Shown: positions 53,179-64,000, counted from the stretch's first letter. The stretch is 64,000 nucleotides of DNA from Buddleja alternifolia (GCA_019426215.1 CM033397.1:25670480-25734479); one strand, 5' to 3'. The notes: generated by a model not told the origin, from the sequence alone. Made by a program: numbers and translations.

Positions 53179-55693
53179 TATTACCAATTAATATCACTAA
53201 ATCTTGTAGAGGGATTACCTAAGAATTCCTTTAAAAAAAAATCGAGTATGTGATTAATGTCAAATGGGTAAACAAGTTAAATCATCCTTTAAGAAGAAAC
53301 ATCATCTATCTACTTCTAGGATTCTTGAACTATTGCATATGGATTTAGATGGTCCAATTCAAATTATGAGTGTCAGTGATAAAAAGTACTCACTAGTAAT
53401 AGTTGATGATTTCTCTATACATGGGTAGAATTCCTAGCATCTAATGATGAAACTAGTGGCAAACTCACAGCGCTAATCCGTCAACTGAAAACCTCAAAAG
53501 ATCTAAAGGTGACGAGAATTTGAAGCGATAGAGGAACTGAATTTACTAACCATATTGTTGAGAAGTTTTGTACATAGAATGGTATAATTCTTGAGTATTC
53601 TGCGCCTAGAGCACCCCAACAGAATGGAGTCGCTAGGCGATGGAACAGAACGCTTGAAGCTACAAGGACTATGTTAACCGAGTCCAAACTTCCTCAAAGG
53701 TTTTGGGCCGAAGCAATCAGCACCATTTGCTACACTCAAAACCGGTGTATGATCAACAAGCAACATGGAAAAACTTCATATGGGTTATGGAAGGGACACA
53801 AGCCTAACGTTTTTTATTTTCATGTATTTGGTTCAAAATGTTTCATTCATAACAATGGATCCCACATCCTAAATACTTTTAATCCTACAGCGGATGATGG
53901 AATCTTTCTAGGCTATGCCAAAAATGGAAAGAATTTTCGCATCCTAAATAAGAAAAAGTCTAAGGTTGAGGAATCTATTCATGTAGTATTTGATGATGCT
54001 AACCAAGAGCCGAGTAAGGTTAATATTAATGATGTAGGAGTTGAAGATGTTTCTCAACAAGCGTCCCAAATGAATCTTGATAATGATAGTGACGATGACG
54101 AGGATAATGAGATCTTTGTGCCCTTTCCTAAGGATACTAGTGACGTTATCAATGATGTTATTGTAAGAAATGCTAATGATCATGAAGAGAATGATCATCA
54201 AGAGCAAATTGGAACTGTCAATAATGAAGCGACTACGCAAGAGATGAATGAAGATCAAGTGATTGATAAGCAAGAATCTCTCAACCCATTCCAACCAGGC
54301 TGTAAATGGCTTAGAGATCATCCACCAAATCTAGTAATTGGAGATATTGGAGCTCCTATGAGGACTAGAGCCGCTACATTCAATAAGGCAATGTTTGCGA
54401 TCTTCCTCTCTCAAATGGAACCAAAGAAAGTGGATGAAGCACTTAGTTATTCAAGTTGGGTTGAAGCAATGCAAGAGGAGCTTAACCAATTTGAGCTTAT
54501 TAAGCTTTGGACGATAGTTCCTAGGCCGACTCACTAAGGACTCATTGGGACTAGATGGGTATTTAGGAACAAAATGGACGAGAATGACATTGTTATAAGA
54601 AACAAAGCCAAATTAGTTGCTCAAGGTTATTTTCAGGAAAAGAGTATCGAATTTGATGAAACTTATGCCCTTGTAGCCCATCTTGAAGTAATTTGCATGT
54701 TCCTAGCGTTTGCCAAATTTAACAAATTCATAGCGTATCAAATGGACGTGAAGAGTGCATTCCTGAATGGTAAACTCCAAGAAGAAGTATATGTGGAGCA
54801 ATCCCCAGGATTCATCAATTATGGTTTACAAATTAGATAAGGTACTTTATGGCCTTAAGCAAGCACCAAGAGCATGGTATGGAACTCTTTATATCTTCCT
54901 TGTCTGTAAAGGCTTTTCAAAAGGCAGCGTTGATACAACGTTATTCAAAATTACTTATGACGAAGATGCTCTCTTAGTCCTAATTTATGTTGATGATATT
55001 ATTGTCTAATCTACTAATAAATGATTATGTGAGAAATTTTTGAAAATGATGCAAGATCAATTTGAAATGAGCATGATGGGTGAATTAAATTTTTTCTTGG
55101 GATTACAAGTTAGACAACTCCCTAATGTCATATTTATAAACCAAGCTAAATATACAAGAGATATGATTAAAAAATTTTGTATGGAAAATGCATCATCTTC
55201 AAAAATTACAATGAGCCAAACACTTAAGCTAGATAAAGATGAAAGTGGGAAGAAAATCGATGTCACTAATTATAGAGGTATCATTGGATCACTTCTTTAT
55301 CTACTGCTAGTAGACCTGATATTATGTTTTCGGTATGCATGTGTGCACGCTTTCAAGCTGATCCTAGAGAATCACACTTAATTGTTGCCAAGAGAATCCT
55401 TAAATTCCTAAAAGGCACACAAAATGTGGGCTTATGGTATCCAAGGGACTCTCCTTTTGAATTAATTGGTTATTCGGACGCAGATTTTTGTAGGATGCAA
55501 AATTGATAGAAAAAGTACAAGTGGTGCATGTCAATTTCCTAGTGATAGGTTAGTTTCATTGCAAAAGAAAGATATCTCCATGCATTTCATTGGAACTAAC
55601 AAACAATTGGCAGATATCTTCATTAAAGCGCTTAATGAACAACGTTTTCTTACTTTGAGAAGTGAATTAGGTATGATTGATTTAAATGCTTAA
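53179..55693 (+). pseudogene. RT2 pol, right part (integrase, RT, truncated RNase H)
   Basis: It resumes within the GAG-pre-integrase region (RT5 equivalent near 40720). The integrase core at 53340-53650 has stops; the frame 53671-54537 covers the integrase tail. RT pieces at 54574-55381 include [20 protein letters not shown] and LIYVDDII, followed directly by a stop. In RNase H the frame passes from DRLVS straight to [11 protein letters not shown]: about 80 residues present in RT5, including the STAEAEY motif and the third catalytic region, are gone. It ends ELGMIDLNA at 55693. Colinearity with RT5 is clear. It is non-functional. Confidence 0.88.
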
Positions 55694-56520
55694 TTATGAA
55701 GCATCATACTTTTCATAGGCATATAATTTAGGACAAATCCACTTTATTGTATTGTCTAAGTTATTTCCAAAATTGAAATGAATTATCAATTTTAGGGGGA
55801 ACTTTAAAATTGTACTTATTTCAGTTAGTAAGCGACAATGATCAAAATTGATTTTCAAAATGTTATACACTGATCATCAGCGTTTACTTTTATGCATGTA
55901 AGATTGATCGCTAATAAAAACGAAAGTTTTATTTCTCAAGCGAATAAATTGTTTCTTTTTAAAGAAAACTCAAACATTAAAATTATTCCCTTTTGACGTT
56001 GAGTAAATAATTTTGAAATTTATGCACTATTTTTTCATCGCTAAAAGGTAACATGTGGATAAGTGCAAAAGATTCCATTTTGATCACTTCTAACGCGCTT
56101 CTATCAAATCGAACTGGCGGTTAATTGTACTATCTAAGTAGGCGGTTCAGTGTCTGTGCATGCCTGGGCACGTGTCAATGTATCAATATCCGCGTGCAAT
56201 ACATGCTGAAAATTTCAAAAATTTCAAACGTTTTGAAAAAGTAACCACGAACTTAAAATTTCTTTATTTTTGTTTTTACCATATGCAATTACCCAATATA
56301 TCGCCTATTTCACATCCGCTTTTATGATTAAACATCACAAATTTAATATCTATTCCGCATGGTCATTATCTGAGCATTCAAGCGGTTTCTTTTTTCCATT
56401 TCATATAAATATCAAAATTTTACAGAGGTTATTCACTACTTTCATTTTTTTTCTGTGCTAAAATTTCCCAAGGAAAAAATACTCTTCCTTTTCTCTTTAA
56501 AGCTTAAAACTTTTTCAACC
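55694..56520 (+). other. Spacer between RT2 pol and env-like gene
   Basis: About 830 bp, similar in length and partly in sequence to RT5 43488-44323 (for example tttagggggaactttaaaattgt). No gene seen. Confidence 0.5.
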
Positions 56521-57712
56521 ATGGTGCCACCAAAATCTTTAAAAACTTCCAATTCTGCTGCAGGAAACCTTTCCAAGTCCAGAACAAATAAACCAACGGC
56601 CGTAACCGCAAGTTTCTTGGCCAATTGGGAGTATCTTTTGGACAACCAAAACTTCCCGATGAGAGAAATTCTTCATCTCATTGAAGAATCTGGACTTAGA
56701 ACTCTTCTTATTTCCCATTCTATGATTCAATCAGACGAACTCAAATTCTTCTTTGAGAATGCCATCATTTCTAACGATGGCAATTCCATTTCTTGCGTTT
56801 TTCTCTTTGATCCAAAACCCTTCGTTCTTACTCCTCAACTTCTGGCTATTTTTTTGAAACTGTCAACTGAAGGTTGCCAAGTTGAAGAATTAAAAATGGG
56901 TGATACAATAAGAGTCTGGGAGAGAATCAAGAAGGCAAACATTGAAGCTGCGTATAAGCCAAACTTCAAGAAAAATGATATAAAGGGTGAATACGCCATC
57001 CTTGTGGATTCGTGCGCCAAGATGGTGGAGTGTAGAAAAGGTTTTTTTGAGAAAATCTCCCATCTCCAGTACAATATGATAATCACAATCCTGATGAGGA
57101 TGAAGATCAACTGGGCATTATATGTATTTAATAGTTTTGAGGTTGTGCTGCAGAAGTCGGTAAATCCAAAGCCTTATGGAATAACGCTTAGTTTCCTATT
57201 GAGCCCTTTTGGATTTGTTAACTCCGCAGGAACCAAGGTCCCAGCGTTCAAATTTTATGTGAATAAGATGATCGAAGAATTGCTAAACCCTAAGCGATGG
57301 GGTGGTGCACTGATACTGAAAGAAAAAAAGAGCGACTCGCCGGTGAAACGAGACTTCAAGGTGACGATGAGGAGCAATCAACTTCCTCATCGAATGAGCC
57401 TAAGGAATAGGTCATCAAGTGACCTAAGAGGAAAGCTTCAAAGACTGTCACTGAGCCATCCAAGAAGTCGAAGAAGGAGAAAAATCAGAAAACTCCTTCT
57501 CATCAAAAATCCCCTTCTCCGCCTTCTGAGTTTGAACTTTCTCTTGAAACCGAGAAAGAAGAAGAAGAGGTTGAAGGCGTTGTGCCACTAGCATGCAGGT
57601 GGACTCCATCTTTTACACAAAAAGGAATCAACAAGTGCTTCCCCATCTCCTGAAAATATCTCAGAGCTTGAAGCTAATCCACCTTCAGATGCTAATGAGA
57701 TTAGTGATCAGG

Positions 57713-57794
57713 GTAAGTACTTGTAAAAATACAATGTACATTATCCTTTCCTTTGTAAGTTCTTTTGTCTAACACTAGGATAAAAAAAATTTAG
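57713..57794 (+). other. Candidate additional intron in RT2 env-like gene
   Basis: Donor CAGG|GTAAGT, a strong plant consensus, and acceptor ATTTAG, 82 bp apart, T-rich in between. RT5 shows continuous coding sequence at the matching place without this segment. It could be an intron absent from RT5 or simply a diverged noncoding insertion. Confidence 0.45.
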
Positions 57795-57974
57795 CTCGTA
57801 GCCTAGAGGGAGTGAAAGTCGTAATCAATGTCCTAGCTACACAGAATCTTCCCATCTTCACTACTCCTCTCGACACTCTCATCAATCTTGATGAAGACGT
57901 ATCGATGGAGCCCGAGGCAGCGGAACAATCTGTTCCTGAAGCCTAAGCAACTGAGGCCAAAGAAAGTCCTCAGG

Positions 57975-58053
57975 CTAAGCGTTTATTTCTTCAAGTGTTA
58001 TTTCTACTTAGTAGAAATTTTTATTTATTTTCTCAAACACTTTCCTGTTTTAG
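57975..58053 (+). other. RT2 counterpart of the env-like intron, donor mutated
   Basis: It aligns with RT5 45786-45867: CCTCAGG then CTAAGCG instead of GTAAGCG, and acceptor CTGTTTTAG|CTC. It is 79 bp against 82 and keeps the internal hairpin. The GT-to-CT change would disable normal splicing. Confidence 0.65.
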
Positions 58054-60858
58054 CTCCAATTCTAGCTGTCGCTGAGGCAACCTTCCCACTAGAGGTTGAA
58101 ATGGAGTTAGATGTTGATATGACATCTGTCGTGGATATTGTAAAAGAATTTGCACAAGTCCTCCCTAACGCTGAAATCTCTCCAGCCAGGGACACTACTG
58201 TGAATGCTGAGTGCTCGACAGAAGTGGCCCCAATTATCCTGACACCAACTGCTGCTCTTCCTCATGTTATCCATTTCTTTTCAAAAGGCTCCGAAGTTGA
58301 ATTCTGTTATGCTTATAAAGAACATAACACTGCTCAAATGGTTGTCATGGAGAAAGAAATTCAAGAAACTCTCCACAACCGTCTTCTTTCATACACCAAG
58401 AAATAAGAAGTGTTCGAGACGCTGGCGGATCTGGGCCTCTATACTAAAAAGCGTCTGAAATATCGTTTGAAATGTATTCGGCGTCCTACTCATAATCTCG
58501 CTGACTTTGAAGCGGCTCGTTTAATCTTACTGTCCATTCTACAGAGGTGTTCTATCCTCTTCGCCAGAATAAGATTGTTTTAAAAAATCCTAACATTTTC
58601 GGATGGCTCAAGAACCCCGATGAAGATATGCTAAATGCAATTGGGTACTCAGCCAATCCAAAGACTGTTAGATCCCCGCAAAATGCTCTCTCTCCTCGCT
58701 CTTTAAAGCTTTGGAAGAGAAATTGACCAGTTGTGGCTGAGCGTCCTAATCACATTAACTCCTGGGTAGAAGATGAAGCAAGAGAGTATCTCTCTAGAGT
58801 CTGGGCTGATGACTATGATGATGACAGAGCTAAATTCAAAAAGTTAGTCAAAGCCAAGAAATACAGACTTATGGATGAGAAACTCGAGAGACGCTGGTTG
58901 CTTGATACAACCAGATGGGATGAAGAGTATGTGTTGCACTTCCATACACTGGAAGAAATGATCCGATGCCCATCACTTTTTGAATTTGGGATCCAGTACA
59001 GATAAAGGAGTTTCTGTCTTTCTTCTCTAGCAACGCTTAGGACTAGTGGGTCGTATCAGCGATTTCCCATATTATTGGAAAGGCATTGAGCGACACATAA
59101 GGGTGGAGCTTCAAAAGTTTATCAGAGGCAGTAAATTTGACCTAAATGAAGATACCTCCCCTAGTAAGCATGATGCTACCCTAGTGCCAAGTACAACTCA
59201 CATAGGGTTGACTCATGAGAATGAGAAAGATCACCGGACAGACAAGGCAGTTCTCGATAATGCTAAATCATTGGACATAACCTCCAATGAACATTTTGAT
59301 TTTAATGAGTTCAGAGTCTACTCCGTGCTTCCGAGTCTTTTTGCTAAACATAACATTCGAGTGGCTAAAATCAATTCTTTAATATAGCCAGTCGATCAAG
59401 TGCTAGTTACGCGCTGATGCCTTATTTGATAGACTTCTTCAAATGTTATATATTTCGTGTAGAGATCACAGAAGACGATGATCTAGCGTTTAGCACCAAG
59501 CAGTGCAAAGACGCTCTTTTCTTTATCCCGAAATCCTTCTACCTAAGTCCAAGACATGTTCTAGAAGCAATTGGTCCAATTTGGTTCATCCCTATTGATA
59601 AACCTTTTCTTTCTGTATAATTCACAAAAATGCAAGTGGATCCAATTCCAGTTGTGGAAGACGCAGTGATGACTGATATTCCAAGCGTTCCAGCTGGCAA
59701 AGCACCACTAGATGTCCAGGTTAAAGAAATTGATGAAGAAACAATGTCAATAGACAAAGCAACTGCTGAGGTCACTGAAATTGAAGAACCCAAGGAACCA
59801 ATCATCTGAGATCTTGCTCGAAGAAAGACCCCAATTTCATCTAAAGAATCTTTTCCTCCTTCAGAGCGTTCCTCTTCCGGCGACAGCTCATCCCACTTTG
59901 AGAGTGACCACGAAACTAAAGACTTCAAACAAGCGGTCAGAAATTCTCTCATTTAAATTCAGGGTTCATGTTCTCGACTGGAAAACCAATCTGCTAAAGT
60001 GCTCAGTAGGGTAAATTCAACAAGAATCACTAATATTTGAAATCAAGCCAATGCATGCACAGTCAAAGTGCTTGATAAAATGGTTCCCCTGAGCATTGAA
60101 ATCTCTGAGAATTTCAACCGTTCGGTAGCTCAGAATGCATCCGCGGATACCTAGAGACACAATCAATCAAGTTCAGTCATTGAGCAAGTTGCTCTTCTGG
60201 TCGAAGAAGTTAAACACCCCCATCGCGAAATGGCCAAAACCAGCGCATCTCTTGATAATGTCAAGAAGGGGGAAGAAATGCCAAAAGCCAAAGACACTAC
60301 AGAATCCAAAGAAAATAACAAAAATTGGTGAAGGCATAGGCTACCTAACTTGGATGTTGAGTTTCTAGAAGGCATGGGTTTTCACCCATATGATGGTCCT
60401 CTAAGAACACCACTCAGACAGAAGCCTTCAAATGATAAGATCCAAGATCTTTATCACGATCTTATCAGGACGCTTGGCATTCAACCTAGAGATTGGGTTG
60501 AGAGGTTACTACAACTTAACAAAAGTGCCCATGAAACATCAATAGAGTTCATATAGATTTGGTAAAAGAAATCTATCAATTAGAGCAAAGAGAAGCAGAA
60601 GCTAAGCGACAACGAAGAAGATAATCGCTTAATATGTTTTATGTTTTTGTATCTTCTTTTGCTTTCTTTATTTTTTTAGTACAATCATTGTATGCTTTCA
60701 AAGTTTAAATATATCAATGAATGATTGAATGCTGAAATATCTTGTTGAAGTTAATCTAACTTAGCTAACTTAACGAACTTTCTAAACGTTAACTTATAAC
60801 ATTTTTTGGATTTTATCTAACTCTTAAATTATAAAATAGTTAAAATCTTGAGATCATC

Positions 60859-60871
60859 AAAAGGGGAAAAT
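60859..60871 (+). other. RT2 polypurine tract
   Basis: AAAAGGGGAAAAT immediately before the 3' LTR. Confidence 0.82.
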
Positions 60872-62313
60872 TGTTAGGAAATTTCATGTTAGATGTTTTG
60901 ATGATGACAAGATAGGATTTACGTTAGACCCCAAAAGAATGTAAGTTTATACTTTCATAGAAAATCTGTATAAGCGTTTGAAAGTTTACTATTTTGTAGG
61001 CTTGTATTTTTGTCTTTATAGATTTAAGACTAAGGATTGGATACCAAGTCACTGATAGATTTCTAGTGAGTCTGTCAAAGATGAAATTGAAGATTAGCGT
61101 CTGAAGTCAAGTGAAGATGAAAATTGTCTTAAGCGATGTCATACGCTAAAGACATTTTAGGAGTCATGAATCAGCATCTAAGCAACCAAGCGATCAAGAG
61201 ATCAGATTTACCTGATATAAATTCCAAAGTCATTAAAGAATTAAATGCAATCAATAACGGGCATTTATTTCCGACAGAAAATAAATTCAAATGCATTAAA
61301 TGACTGATAAGAGCATTAAATGTGATAAGGACATTGACGTACGGACTAGCCACCATTGGCTAGACTATCAGAGTTCAAAGTCTGTCACATCCAATCCGTG
61401 CAGCAGAAATTGAGGAATGTCAGAAAAAAGAGCTCCAACATGTGTCCAATGGACAAATTCCAAGAAAAGTCTATAAATAGTACCTTTCAGAAAATCCTAA
61501 TTACACACGCATATACACAAGAAAATACATCCAAACTTTTGCTGAAATCCTTCTAAGAAAAGCTTTAAATCTCCATATCCAAATCTTTCGAGCTTTTCAT
61601 ATATTCCAAAGAAAGTTATAGATATCTCAAACATCTTCCATAGAGGAAACCTTACTATTATTAAGATATTCCAAGTTGTGTGAACTCCAAAACTCAAACT
61701 AACCCTAGTGACAAAACTCTCCAACCTCTTTCATTAGTGTGAAGAAAAATTGTGTTCAAGTAGTATTTCTAAGTGAGAGAAGCTTGTTGAAGAGATCTAA
61801 GTGGAGCTGAAGTCTGTACGATCAAGAAGCTCAGGATCGTCGTCGTGTTTATTCATCATTTGTAGAAGTCCTCTGTGTGAAGACTTTGATCATCATCTAG
61901 TGAATTTATTCCAAGTGAAAAGGAGAAGAAGAAAGTAGCTAGGATTACACCACCCAGTGAACCTTTCATATCTTGTGTTATTTACTTTACTATTTTATTG
62001 TTTTCCTTGTTATTTGCATATCATTGTTTAAAAGCATTAAAATCAGTAAGCGACTAATTGAGAAATCAAATGCTAAGCATCAAAATTATTTCCGCTGTGC
62101 TGACCCTAATTAAGTGATCTAAGCTTTACCCTACTTTGGTAATTTTTACATCACTAACTTTAAGTTATCTTTATCCTAGCGCTTAACCTAGTTCTTTGCT
62201 TTCGAAACATTCGAAATATTTAAGAGGCACAAAAAATTTTGAAGTCGAAGAACATTTCAGGGTCTATTCAACCCCCTCCCCTTCTAGACCATTTTTGTAT
62301 GCCACTTGGGACC
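60872..62313 (+). repeat. RT2 3' LTR
   Basis: Starts TGTTAGGAAATTTCATG and ends GGGACC, one base short of the expected GGGACCA. It shares subfamily variants with the 5' LTR at 8594. The open frames in it (for example 62196-62459) have no coding support. Confidence 0.88.
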
Positions 62314-62376
62314 GACATACAATATTATGGACTTTGAGTACCATATCAAGAGAAATATATGAACCAAGTTGGAGAA
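62314..62376 (+). other. RT1 3' end resumed, with polypurine tract
   Basis: Remaining 63 bp of the RT1 internal region, ending ccaagttggagaa before the LTR. It shows that RT2 landed between RNase H and the RT1 3' LTR. Confidence 0.7.
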
Positions 62377-62834
62377 TGTTGGTTATTTTAGCCAATAAAC
62401 TAATTATGGTTCTAATATTCCTCTTCATATACACATGTGTAAAATCACAAACATATTAGAGACATTTGTCCTCAATCTTGGATTACCAAATAGGAGAGAT
62501 TGTGATCAATCAAAGATGTGATTGGGATCAATCTTTGATTGATTGTCACCCATATTTTTGGTAACTAAGAATTATTACCATAATATCATTGATGGGAAGA
62601 TGTCTATATAAAGGGTCTCTTGGTCCTTCAGGTCCTCAAGCCTAATATTCTCATATCAAGAATTACACCATCACTAGAGTTTGCCTATGGTTTGGACCCA
62701 CTAATCTTCAACATAAATTTCGATAGCATCAATGGCTGAAGGTTAGATCCTAAGTTAATTTTGGGCACCAAGATCTTTATGTCAAATTATGTTTTTGTAC
62801 ATATTTAGATCATTTAGTGCTTATATTCCTTACA
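62377..62834 (+). repeat. RT1 3' LTR
   Basis: 458 bp, TGTTGGTTATTTTAGCC to TTCCTTACA, colinear with the 5' LTR at 2669-3169 but without its 32-bp duplication. Confidence 0.85.
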
Positions 62835-63010
62835 ATTGCAACTAAAATCTTATCAGGATTTGATGTTTTACAACAACTATATTTGAACGGTATTCTTGCG
62901 AAATATAGAAAGGAAGATATAGTGAAGAGAACTATGCAATATATATGAATAATGGATTCTTTGAGTTGCCCTACGTGAAGATTGGGGGTAAGGTTGTGAA
63001 TTTCCAGACT
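62835..63010 (+). pseudogene. Probable CACTA TNP2 transposase relic, right part
   Basis: Plus-strand patches read TKILSGFDVLQQLYLNGIL near 62842 and, in another frame about 28 residues later, NNGFFELPYVKIGG near 62947. TNP2 proteins have a SG.DVL..L segment followed about 30 residues later by FFELPYW, downstream of the Cys-rich part found at 2525. This is the expected continuation of the relic cut by RT1. Similarity ends soon after (no RHNLDVMH motif seen), so the call is tentative. Confidence 0.45.
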
Positions 63011-63722
63011 GCCATCCCCCACACACTATTTCATGCAATTCTTGAGACGTGTTCATATTGTATCTAGAAAAATCAAGCAAGAAGAGAGTGTTGGATGTCA
63101 TGTCAAGCATTGTCAAGAAAGCAACCCTAGTGATACCCACAACTTGCTCATTGACAATGAACTCATGCACATAATCAAACAGTTTAAACAACTCTAATTG
63201 ACGAAGGCTTGTGTTGGCTTCCAGCTGAATAGTTAAAAACATTTATTTTTTTACATATTTTATGCAGTCTGCGCCACTTGTTGCTGGCGGATCGGTTTGG
63301 AATGGCCAAGTACTTGAGCCACTTATCTTTGGGGTCTACCAGTAAAAGGCATGCTCATTACTTTGTAGTATCGCTTTGACCATTGTTGGGAAGGTTACAA
63401 CTATTGTGTCTACGCTGCCAAGCTTGAGATACATTAATGGCCCATAAATCATGATGAGTGATTAGTGGGGTTGTCTGCCCAATGGAATAATGTTCTCAAT
63501 GATCGAAAATGGGCAAGGCCGTTGGGATATAGTGGAGTCGAATAAAAAATAGGACTGAGAGCTGAAAAATGAAGCCAAATAGAGCCAAGATGAAGACGAG
63601 ATAGAATGGGAAGATCCGGGGTCGTGAAAGGGTCGAATGAAGTGGATTGACTAGGAATAGGTGTGATAGCCGCGACTACAAGTGAGAATAGCCACGGTGA
63701 CACGCTAAAAGCTAACGTGCTA
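63011..63722. other. Unassigned noncoding DNA
   Basis: No domain or repeat recognised on either strand. The minus-strand open frames 62877-63242 and 63449-63703 show no family motif and lack supporting context. Confidence 0.4.
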
Positions 63723-63927
63723 TGATAGCAAGTGCACTAGTCGTGTGTAGTAATAAGTGTGGACGAAAAGTCCGGGTTGTCGAACCACGGAGACTTGAAT
63801 TCTAGTTTATGATTTTATACAAAAAACAACTACAATAAAAGTAACTTAAATGTAAAAACGTGTACAATAAGAACAAGGTTATGCAAATGAATTAAAACCA
63901 ATTATAAAGGGAGACTAAGGTACATGC
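63723..63927 (-). repeat. Gypsy LTR 3' end fragment
   Basis: TGATAGCAAGTGCACTAG followed by aagtccgggttgtcgaacca recalls the edge of the RT6 LTR (gtagtactcgtaagtccagg, tcgaacccta). It is probably the 3' end of a minus-strand gypsy LTR, cut at 63928 by another element. Confidence 0.45.
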
Positions 63928-64000
63928 TGTTGGGAAATCATTTCGAAAATAACCCCAAAATTGGTACGCAGCGGAATTAAATTAAAGAGTCTAGCTGTAT
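63928..64000 (-). repeat. Edge of a further copia LTR running out of the window
   Basis: The plus strand begins TGTTGGGAAATCATTTCG and contains cgcagcggaa. Read on the minus strand it ends ttccgctgcgtacc...ttcccaaca, the same style as the RT3 LTR end (ttccgctgcgcatgcctaaca). The body lies to the right of the window. Confidence 0.45.

Larger units (their letters stand above)
56521..60624 (+). pseudogene. RT2 env-like gene (decayed)
   Basis: The start ATG at 56521 (MVPPKSLKTSNSAAGN) matches RT5 exon 1. The domain FLANWEYLLDNQNFPMREIL, FKKNDIKGEYAILVDSCAKM, INWALYVFNSFEVVL is open to about 57330; a frameshift follows before the Lys/Ser-rich tract. Segment 57795-57974 corresponds to the end of RT5 exon 1; 58054 onward corresponds to exon 2, with patches SWVEDEAREYLSRVWADDYD (58757), WDEEYVLHFHTLEEMIRCPS (58916), FIPKSFYLSPRHVLEAIGP (59522) and LDVEFLEGMGFHPYDGPL (60350). 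It ends at TAA 60622-60624. Many stops and frameshifts. A second intron-like segment lies at 57713-57794. Confidence 0.82.
8594..62313 (+). mobile_element. RT2: SIRE-like Ty1/copia retrotransposon with env-like gene
   Basis: The 5' LTR, gag and protease are at 8594-13553; integrase, RT, env-like region and 3' LTR are at 53174-62313. The halves belong together. Both LTRs share diagnostic variants absent from RT4/RT5 (for example gattggata and aagcaaccaagcgatcaa), the protein order is colinear with RT5, and the 5-bp word gcaac stands on both sides of the interrupting RT3. Its own length is about 14.1 kb. It is heavily decayed. The outer flanks (ttaga and gacat) give no clear target duplication. 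Confidence 0.85.
2669..62834 (+). mobile_element. RT1: Ty1/copia retrotransposon, outermost of the nest
   Basis: RT1 is a copia element with LTRs of about 0.5 kb at 2669-3169 and 62377-62834, both TGTTGGTTATTT...CA. Its own DNA is 2669-8593 plus 62314-62834, about 6.4 kb. Everything between is later insertion (RT2 and what RT2 contains). Gag and pol are in the usual copia order of gag, protease, integrase, RT, RNase H, and all are broken. The flanks (ggtat on the left, attgc on the right) do not form a clear 5-bp duplication, so one edge may have been altered. The clade was not assigned. Confidence 0.8.

Noticed and set aside
62877..63242. 121-codon minus-strand open frame right of RT1
   Set aside because: It lies opposite the probable TNP2 relic and shows no family motif, so it looks like a shadow frame.
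63449..63703. 84-codon minus-strand open frame
   Set aside because: No recognisable domain, and it lies next to LTR debris.

Overview
The window is plant nuclear DNA, almost certainly from a eudicot, and consists essentially of transposable elements. I found no intact host gene, tRNA, rRNA or CRISPR array. The evidence for a plant is the set of element types (Ty1/copia elements primed by initiator tRNA-Met, SIRE-like copia elements with a long extra reading frame after pol, an Athila-like Ty3/gypsy element primed by tRNA-Asp, and a CACTA TNP2 relic) together with the AT-rich composition. The species cannot be named from the sequence.

The layout is a nest of insertions, read here as six levels. 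The outermost layer is a decayed CACTA transposase (about 1550-2668, probably resuming at 62835-63010), with minus-strand gypsy debris on its left (1-1340). RT1, a copia element (2669-62834), sits in the CACTA relic. RT2, a SIRE-like copia element (8594-62313), sits in RT1 downstream of its RNase H. RT3, a copia element with 1.6-kb LTRs (13554-53173), sits in the pol of RT2 with target duplication gcaac. RT4, a minus-strand SIRE-like element (21272-51154), sits in the 3' LTR of RT3 with duplication cacat. Two young elements sit in RT4: RT6, a minus-strand Athila-like gypsy element (27525-34208, duplication gcggc/gcgac), in its gag, and RT5, a plus-strand SIRE-like element (36434-50383, duplication atttt), in its 5' LTR. 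A probable solo LTR (11690-12454) lies in the gag of RT2, and a MITE-like stretch (52446-53173) replaces the tail of the RT3 3' LTR.

LTR divergence, counted by eye, fits this order: more than 10% in RT2, about 8% in RT3, about 7% in RT4 and about 1% in both RT5 and RT6.

RT5 is the most complete element. It has two 1.5-kb LTRs, a primer binding site, gag, pol (protease, integrase, RT, RNase H), an env-like gene and a polypurine tract. All its genes carry breaks. Its env-like region of about 4.3 kb reads as two exons joined by an 82-bp GT-AG intron. The exons lie in different frames and become continuous only after splicing, and RT2 has the same arrangement with a mutated donor. RT4 has lost RT, RNase H and the start of the env-like gene through one deletion. 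RT6 has lost gag, protease and the front of RT, yet its LTRs are about 99% identical. Both therefore look non-autonomous. The leader of RT3 carries a tandem array of palindromic units with no gag.
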